The notes under the pieces: generated by a model
Seen by the model: only the letters and a program-made list of their open reading frames with translations
What the model was told of the DNA's origin: nothing
The model's database searches: none
Part shown: positions 52,701-61,700 of the stretch, piece after piece
How the letters are laid out: every line of letters begins with the position of its first letter
Numbering within the stretch: position 1 is the stretch's first letter
From: Ophiura sarsii
Lineage: Eukaryota; Echinodermata; Ophiuroidea; Amphilepidida; Ophiuridae
Length of the DNA: 64,000 nt
Direction of reading: 5' to 3'
NCBI GenBank assembly: GCA_035610835.1
Contig: CM069442.1
Coordinates: forward strand, 59,561,950-59,625,949
Made by a program: the position numbers and the translations under genes

Positions 52701-55700
52701 CCTATGCATAAACCATATATGTTGAAGCAACTTAACATAAACATAAATCCAACGATGTTTTCTACATACACATTTGTTTTAAGCTGTACATTGCAACCTC
52801 ATCATTTCAGACCTACCGGTGACGTCACAGAACTGTTCGTCTAAACCATTTCTGCAATCGGCTGAACCGTCACATTCAAATTTTGATTTGATGCAGTTGT
52901 TTTCAACGCGGCATGGTCTTTTACCCAGAGGACATACTAAAATACAATATATAATTATATTTAAAAATATTTAAAACGTTTGCAGTAGCATCATGTTCTA
53001 TGTGGCCCAAATGATAAGGTAGCACAAAACTAATTCGCTCCCCATAGGCTTCACACACACAATTGTCGGCCTATTAAAACCGATCTATTTCATATGTGCT
53101 CCGGACAATTTTATGATAATTTGCAATCTTATGCCATCAAATTGAGTTCAGAAAGGCCTTCGACACAATCCACCGTGGCAAAATGCTGAAAATTCTGCGA
53201 GTTTATGGAATACCAAAACAAGTCGTTGAAGCGGAGGAATGTACGAGAATACCATGGCTAAGGTTATATCACCTGACGGAGAGACTGCACAGTTTGAAAT
53301 ATTGGCTGGAGTTCTACAGGGAGACACATTCGCCCCATATCTGTTTGTGTTTGTGCTGGACTTTGCCCTGAGGATAGCCATAGAGGGGAGAGAAGAAGGG
53401 CTTGGTTTTCATCTTGACAGGCGTGTAAAAGTAGGCGGATTGGGCCAGAGGTGGTGACAGACTTTGACTTCGCCGATGACATTGCATTGTTGTCAGAGAA
53501 ATTTCATCAAGCACAAGATCTGCTGCAAAGAGTTGAGACATCAGTAGCAAAGGTCGGTCTCAAAATGAATGCTAGCAAGACCAGAAGGGATCCATACAGA
53601 CAAATGATGGCAACAAGCTGGAGGAAGTTCAAGATTTTAAATATCTTGGTGCCTGGATGGAGAGTACGGCAAAAGACATTAAGCAACGCAAAGCAGCAGC
53701 ATGGAGAGCATGTAGCAAAATGAACAACTCTATCTCGGAAATTCAAACTTCGCCTGTTTGCCTCAACGGTGGAGTCAGTTCCACTATATGGATGCGAAGC
53801 TTGGACCATTACTCCCAAGCTACAGAAAGAGCTAGATGACTGCTACACCAGAATGCTGAGAGCAGTACTCGATGTCAACTGGAAACAACATATAGGCCTA
53901 CCAAACACCCAACTGGCGACCTCCCTAAAATAAGCCAGAAGATCCGGAAGAGACGAACAAGGTTTGCTGGCCACTGTTACAGAAGTAAGGAGCAAGTATC
54001 CAAACTAGTGCACTGGATCCCCAAACATGGCAAAAGAAAGCCGGGACGACCTGCTATGACATTTATCGATCTACTCAAGCAAGATACTGGACTGGAGACG
54101 AGTGACATAAAGACAGCAATGAACGACAGAAGAGTGTGGAGAGCCATCGTAGATCGGGGACACGACCCGAATTAACTGTAGTTAGCACAACATACGTTGT
54201 ACATCCGGTGACCTGACCTAATAAGGTCAGGTCATCCCTTTGTTCTTGTTTGGTGCTCAGGAAGTACCTTTGTTTAGAGTAGTACCGTTATAGTAGGTAA
54301 ATGCATTAGTTTTATAGGCATGTAGTGGAAGGAGTACTAATGCAGGAGTCAATGTTTACAATGTGTGTTGTTGTTAACGTAGGTTTAAACAAAGTAAGTA
54401 AGTATGCCATCAACGCTTATTTATAACATATCTGAATATCAATGGAGTATCACCGATTACATTTTTCAGTAAGTGTAGCTGAATCTGGAAGTATTAATTA
54501 CCTACTCTTTAGTCCTCAGGCTGGAATGCACAGTGGCAATATATCGGCGTATAAAATTATAATAAAGCTCAAATCATCCCAGGTTACAAACTTCATCATT
54601 GTACATATTCCACATAACATATAAATGCAACATTCGAGAAGACAACACCAGATCATATTGTGCTTGATAGGAACTATTGTGCCTGATAGGAACTATTGCT
54701 GTACTCAATGTTTTGCCGGAAGTGGATTTCTAGTCTGAATTAGTTCTGTGCGTCCATAAAGAGCCTATAGTCGTACGAGACGTGACAGTGACGTCACTGC
54801 TTCATTCACTATCGCAGTGAATAAACGCCCGCGCCTTCCCGAGAGACGCTGGCATAATAACTATACACACGCTCAGTAATGACTATAGAAATGATACGTC
54901 AGTGTTAGATCTATTGGGTTTGAGGGTTGGCAATTATAGTGGAGTGGTACACCACATAGCTCCAACTGTCACGTATATGGCAATAAAGCATTCCAGTTTG
55001 TCAGTTTGTATTATATTTGCAACCTTCACACTGGTTTCGATCACTCGGTATAACCTATCGTCTAAGATTTTGTACGCGAGGTCAACCTCACCCCAAAAAT
55101 CGGTGCAACGGACATTCGTGGTGTGCAATACGTAAGCTCGACTCGCGGCTCTGATTGGTTAGCGGCATTTTGTGAATTTTCAAGCATGCGCGCGCAGCTG
55201 ATCGAAGTGCGTCCGCGTATGTCGGACTGTGGCCAGGAGAATGTGCCGTAGGTCAATTATAGCTTCTACTTTAGTTGAAGGTTTCGGAGCTCCTTAGATA
55301 TCATAATATTTTCAACCCTTGAAGTTGGACCTTTCATATCATTTGAGGTTGCCATGACAAAATTGTCAAGCACTAATTTGATGAAAACAGGTTGTAGCGA
55401 CTATGTCCACTGTTGCTAGGACCATATACTAGGGTCAATAACTCGGTATTGTGTTGGTGCAGGGAAGCGTTTAATGTGCATACATCGGTGTGCACTCAAG
55501 CTGATATCATAGCTACCAGTGTGATGGCTCTAGCTCAGCGCCCCATATTCTGGTACGGTAAAGCGAGCAAAACAGTGCACGCTGTGTACGTAATGATTAT
55601 ACTTGCATCTTGTCATCGGTCCACAAAAAAACTCATCGCTGCCACCTGGGCAATCCCTGTAGTTATTACACGTCTGATACCAAGGTATCTGTAGCTGTTC

Positions 55701-58700
55701 CTTATCATCACATGTAAACATTTCCGGCAGGTTTGTGAGATCTGAAATTGTCGGAATTCATTACATTGTGAGTGAAAGAGAGTAACTGTTTCGTCATTTG
55801 TGTATATCTGTGTCATCTGTGTATATGCAGGGAAACATATCATTAGCAGTATTAAAGGCCTGAGGCAGCCTTAGTAGCACTTGTATTCAATAAGAGACCA
55901 AACCCCAAAATGAGGAAAAGGCATTGGTTGTTTAACGGAATTATATGTGTGTGTGTCATCCAGACATAAAATAAAGGAAGATCCCGAATCAGGTATTCAG
56001 GATCAAATGCAAGCCCGATGCCAAATTGAACATTATAGTGACGTTCAAAAGTATGTGACTGCTCAATTATAATTCGTCAAGGACATTTGCCCGTCAGCCC
56101 GTCAGCTGGCGAGTGTCCTTCTTCAATACAAGAAGTACTGCTCTAGATTAACCACAATATGACTAGAAGATATCCGATTAGTTATTGAAGCACAATTAGT
56201 ATTAGGCCTACTATTTTACACGAAGTTGTGAAAGGTATCGAGGATTAACTACATGGGTTAACATGTTTTGTTCTTGAGGGAAAATTATCATCGTCAAGTA
56301 GAGCAGAGCGGAGATGATAGATTTCGACTTTCAAAGGAGATCATCTAACAGAGAGCCCTTGTAGGCGTGTACTCACCTATATCACCCGCTATAATACTAC
56401 TGGCTGTTGGCTGTCGTTTTCTTCTCATTTTAGCTGGCCCTATTATACGTAAATGAATCAATCATATTGATATGTTTTCAAGGCAAGAAAGGTATCAATA
56501 AAATGTTGCAGTGCCGGATACCAATACGTGCTTAATTAACACGAGATATCGGTGTTGTAATATCATATTATTATCATTATTAATGTATACGGGATCGTAT
56601 CTATTAACTTATAAAGGAGAAAAGTTTAGTCTTTGTTGGTTGTAATTGTGTACTAGTCCTTGCTACCAAAATCCTAGATTTTGGTACCAAGGCCTATTGT
56701 GTACAGGGTTCGAGACTCAAATTGTTTAATCTTATAGAAACATTGGACAAGCAATTAATCCATTCCTTACCTGTTTCTCGAACAGTAGATCGCCTTTCTC
56801 TCAACCCTATAGCACGCGCTCTTTTAATTATCGTTTTGACATCCATACGTTCCATACTTGATCTTCTTATTTCCGCCGCACTTAGTTTAGCGCCATTTTC
56901 TCCTGACTCACTGGCTCCTGAACCAACCTTCAACGTTGGGGATCCTGTTGTATCAGCGTAATCACGTGATTGCAAATCAGCCGATCTAACATTACGAGAC
57001 CCGGCACAGGATACTCCAACATCTGCCGAGTGATCCACGTTACTTGCATCAGCTGCCAAAAGCAGACAGTCGAGGAGATTTTCTTCTTCCCCAGAACATT
57101 CCACCGATGAGAAGTACAACTGTCCAGAACCGGATCCAAATTCACCAGTAGAGAACACGTCCGTTGCACTGGTGTATCCCAAATGGCGACATACGACGGT
57201 GCCATCTGCGATCGACCACATGATATCAGATATTGCAGCATATCCACCGCTAGGTAACGAAACTTCTACTCGTCCTTCGGATGACGACATTCCACCTACA
57301 AGTCGCAGATTCAGTTCGATTTCTTGAATTGAAAATAAATGTGCAAATTAGTTGAAACTAAAAACGACAATGAAACGGCACCGCATTGCCAATTTTATTA
57401 TAATTTCCAGGTATCAATGATGATATAAATAGACAGTGAATGTAACATTTCCCCAAGCAAGTTACGTTACACTTTGGCCAACCTGTTTCGCCTTCCTTGT
57501 GAGAAACTAAGATATGAAGATGGAGAGGAGGTTATGAAAGGTATGAGATGAATTCGTAGAGCAAAATTGAATAGGATAACTTCACATGCTACGACCATCA
57601 TAACGTCAATTAATTCTATTTTCGTAATTACCATTGAAACACGTTGTAGATTTCGGTTGAACATTGCAGTACGCCCAGTCATTTTCCGTTACAGCATCTC
57701 GTTTAAAACACCACGGTCGTCCCCTCATACCACCAGGATTTCTGCAGAAGGCATGCTTATGCTGCAGCAGTGGATAGCGCTGGGCTCTAAATCCGAGAGA
57801 TTTTGGTAGCGTGGCGTCCCAGTTCAAACAAGTCGAGTTGTCATCCGTCAGGTATTGTTTGCCTTTATAGTCAGAGCCATCCTGCCGAACGTAGCATTCG
57901 CTGAATACTGGATATATTAATTGTAAACGTCAGCGATGCGACACTGAAGTGTATGTAATACATACAGTATACACCTAAAACAAAAGGGCCTGACCATTCG
58001 CTTTGATGTTGGGCAATAAAAAATAAAAACCGATACTAACGATCTGAGACATTCATTTAATGAGCAAATTTCTTCTCCGAAGTTTGATACTTCATTCATA
58101 CAAATCGAATGGATATTTAGACAACAACAACGTTGCATTAACTGTGTGCTATCTGAACCAGTCAGGCATCTGGCTGAATGGGTAAAGGCACAAATACCGG
58201 AGCACAAAATTAATTTGGCGATTTTTCGGGGATCGCTACTAGTACAGTAGCGCAACGGTATCACATCTCTTAGAACAGGGCTAAGGTATCACATCGGTAC
58301 CACTATCTGACTATGAGGCAACCGGAGAGCCGCCGATCCATTACGGGGCGCTACACCGGTGTATATTTAAGGAAGCCATACCGGAATATTGCCGTTGTAC
58401 TGCCGTTGTAGTCCTAGAAACTTTTGAACATGCTCAAAAATTGCTGCCGTCGCTTACCGTTGTTAGTTTTTCGCGGGTATTCTGACAATTACCTGACGAT
58501 GTACTACCGTTCTTAGCGATGTGATACCGTTGCGCTACCGTACTATTTTCACACGAAGCAATGATATCTCATAGAACTAGAAACCCAGTTTTAGTGCAAT
58601 ATTATTGTTGATAGTTGGGGTCATTTAAACAATCATAACTTCAAAACTATCCACTTTTGTATGAATGAGGTATCTTGCTCATTGGATGATATTTGGATTA

Positions 58701-61700
58701 GCCAACATCAAAGCACCTGGTCAGGGACTTTTTGTGTTAGGTGTATATTATCATTTAACTTATCTAAACTAACTTATCTACAAATTAGTTGGTCACTATC
58801 ATTTGTACGCGGGGGTATCAACAAGTTTTCGAAATCACCCAGAAGTGAAGGAGTCAGAAACTTCATTTTGATATGTGATCCTTATAAAGACATCCTTACA
58901 AAGTCACTGTGCAAAGTCACACATTTCTCCCACTATTTATTACCTGCCCACAGACTGCCATTGTAGAGATCCTCAGATTGACTGCCATTGATTAATCCTC
59001 AGATTGCCTCAGATTGCGTTATTCCCAAAACAACAATAAATAGTTTAAAGTTTTGACAGCAAGGGGTTAAAGGTCGTGTAGGGTCATTAAAGGTCAATCT
59101 GTGTACACCCCATGTTACCCATAAGATTATTGTCACCAAGCTTGTTTGTAATGATCTTTTACCCTTTTTGTCAAAACTATTTATTGCTGAGGACCAATCA
59201 ATGGCGGTCAATCTAAGGATCTCTACAATGGTGGTATGTGGACAGGTAATAAATAGTGGGAGACATGTGTGATTTTGCATAGAGACTTTGTAAAGATGTC
59301 TGAAGGATCCCATATCAAAATTAAGTTTCTGGCTCCTTCACTTCTGGATGATTTCGAAAACTTGTTGATACCCCTCGTATAGTTATAACTTGTATTATAA
59401 CATGTATTTCCGTTAGATAATCGTCTCATCGTGGACGGTGGCGTATAACAATGCGCATTAATTCCTAATTTAAAGACGATACTGCTGATAGAAATACATC
59501 GAGGAACTGGCAACAAGATACCCCCGAATATTACCAAATATACTAGTAAATAGTATTCTTACCGGTAAGGCATGTTTCTATAAAGTTGGTGGCTGTGTCG
59601 TAACAAACCAAATCTCCAATGCAGTCATAGATGGCAGTCGGCGATAAACTGTTTATTTCTCGAGTGCCATAAGAACACTGAACGAAGTTTGCTGCGAACA
59701 AAAATTGTTTAACTGAACGCACAATGTGTAACAAAAACATACAGTACAGTACAGTACAGTACAGTACACATACATTACAGTAGAAATAATTGAATAAAAT
59801 GCATTAATACATAGTTAATAGGTTTGGAAGTATCAGCAATTGAATGTTGTGACTTAAATTCCCTTTAAACCACATGGAATTGATATCTTGTTGCCCCACC
59901 ATAAAGTACATAATCAACCCAATTTAGAGCAGATGAAAGCATGCATTGATTGAAGTTGCAATTCAGTTTAGAATAAAGTGCAAGCCTTTCGATCTAATAC
60001 ACTTCCCGTTAGTTTACTTTCATTGTTTATAATTAATTTCTGGTTAACGAAGAAGTATTGCAGCTTGATACATAGGTTACAATAACATTATAATATAATA
60101 TATGAGGTAACGAATAAAAAGACCATTTTGTGAAATGCAACGACTTACCAGACATTGAGGCCTCAGTACGACCTATTGCGTGGTTGCCACTAGAACACTG
60201 TATATGTTGCAACGTTATTGCCTCCACTCCACGACTATCTGCTACAAAGCAATCTTCGTGATGAAAAAAATGCATCATTAACTCCACATTTTGATCCAAG
60301 TTTAAATCACACAAAAAACACCAATTTGTTTAAAAACAGTTTTCGGCATACTATCTTATTTATTAATTACGTTTTTGGATTCGCAGGCATTTTTACGGTA
60401 TGCTAATTCACCTTTTTATTCTTCAGATTCTCAGAAAGCAGACGAATAGATATTTTTTCTGTTGGAATGCTTTTTATGCGTCACAAATGTGCACATCCAA
60501 TAGAGGTTGTCCATGTATTCATTACTTCATGAATAAATCGCGTTAGCTGCGTACCAAGTGCGTTCCAATAACATCAATCGTTAGATGAGAACGCGAACGC
60601 AGAGCGCAGGTTACTAATAATTGCCCGAAAGTTCTGCGCCAAAATGTTCGATTGTTTTGCTCATTGACCGACCAATCAAATTAAAGCCTCACGCCCCTTA
60701 ACTGAATATTCAATGAGTTATGAGGAAATACGATCAAAGCTTATTTCTGATTGGTTGAATGATAAAAATGTTAATGAGGGGATGACCCGACTTGGACTGT
60801 TTCAATAACTAAGAAGGGTGGACAAAATAACCAGAAAAATAATTAATTATTAGCGCGATTATATCGGTACAAATCAACGATTTGGGATAAATATGCATCT
60901 TTTTCAGTAATGAATGAGAATAATGACTGCTTAACAACTGTTTTCGTGAATTTGTTTTGAAATCCTCGGTTGTTGTTCTGGTCATTCGAAATTATCCCAC
61001 AATTCCTTCGATCAGAACTACTGCAAATGGGAATCGCACCCGGCCTATTCTACATTTAATTGAATCGGTGCACGACGTCCAGTTCATTGCATGAACGGTT
61101 GAACGGTGTTACCAAATTGGCCTACATATCATAAAACAGGGGTGTGTCTTCTTTCTGTACATTTTAAAAACAGTAATTATTCTCGACAATATTGCAGCTA
61201 ATCCGTTAAATGTATATATAACCTTTATCATATATGTCTATTGGACAGACGGGAATCTGATGATTTCTCATCCACATATAGTTTAAAGTATACTTACTGC
61301 AGCCGTCTATCTCATCACTATAGTCTTTGCAATTAGTACGTATATCACATACTCGATCCATCGGGATACACTCCGCATTGTTCGCACATGCGAATTGATC
61401 TTCATTACACCGAGCAACGCTTACTGCAAGATCCATGAAACAATGAGGAGTTAAGTATTGCACATGATATCATCGCTGTTCTGTCAAAACCTCGTATGTT
61501 TTTCAAGCCATTCAGCATGTATAAAGCAAAACTGCCCAATGGTTATTCATAGGAAGTGTTGCTTTATACACGTTCAGGGGCGACAGCACTTACAAGGTGT
61601 AGAAAGATGTGTTTTTGGCCCTTGAACATGTTTAGAGCAGTCTGCCCAAAGGTTATACGTAGGAAGTATTACTTAATACATGCTGAAGGGCCAACTGGAA

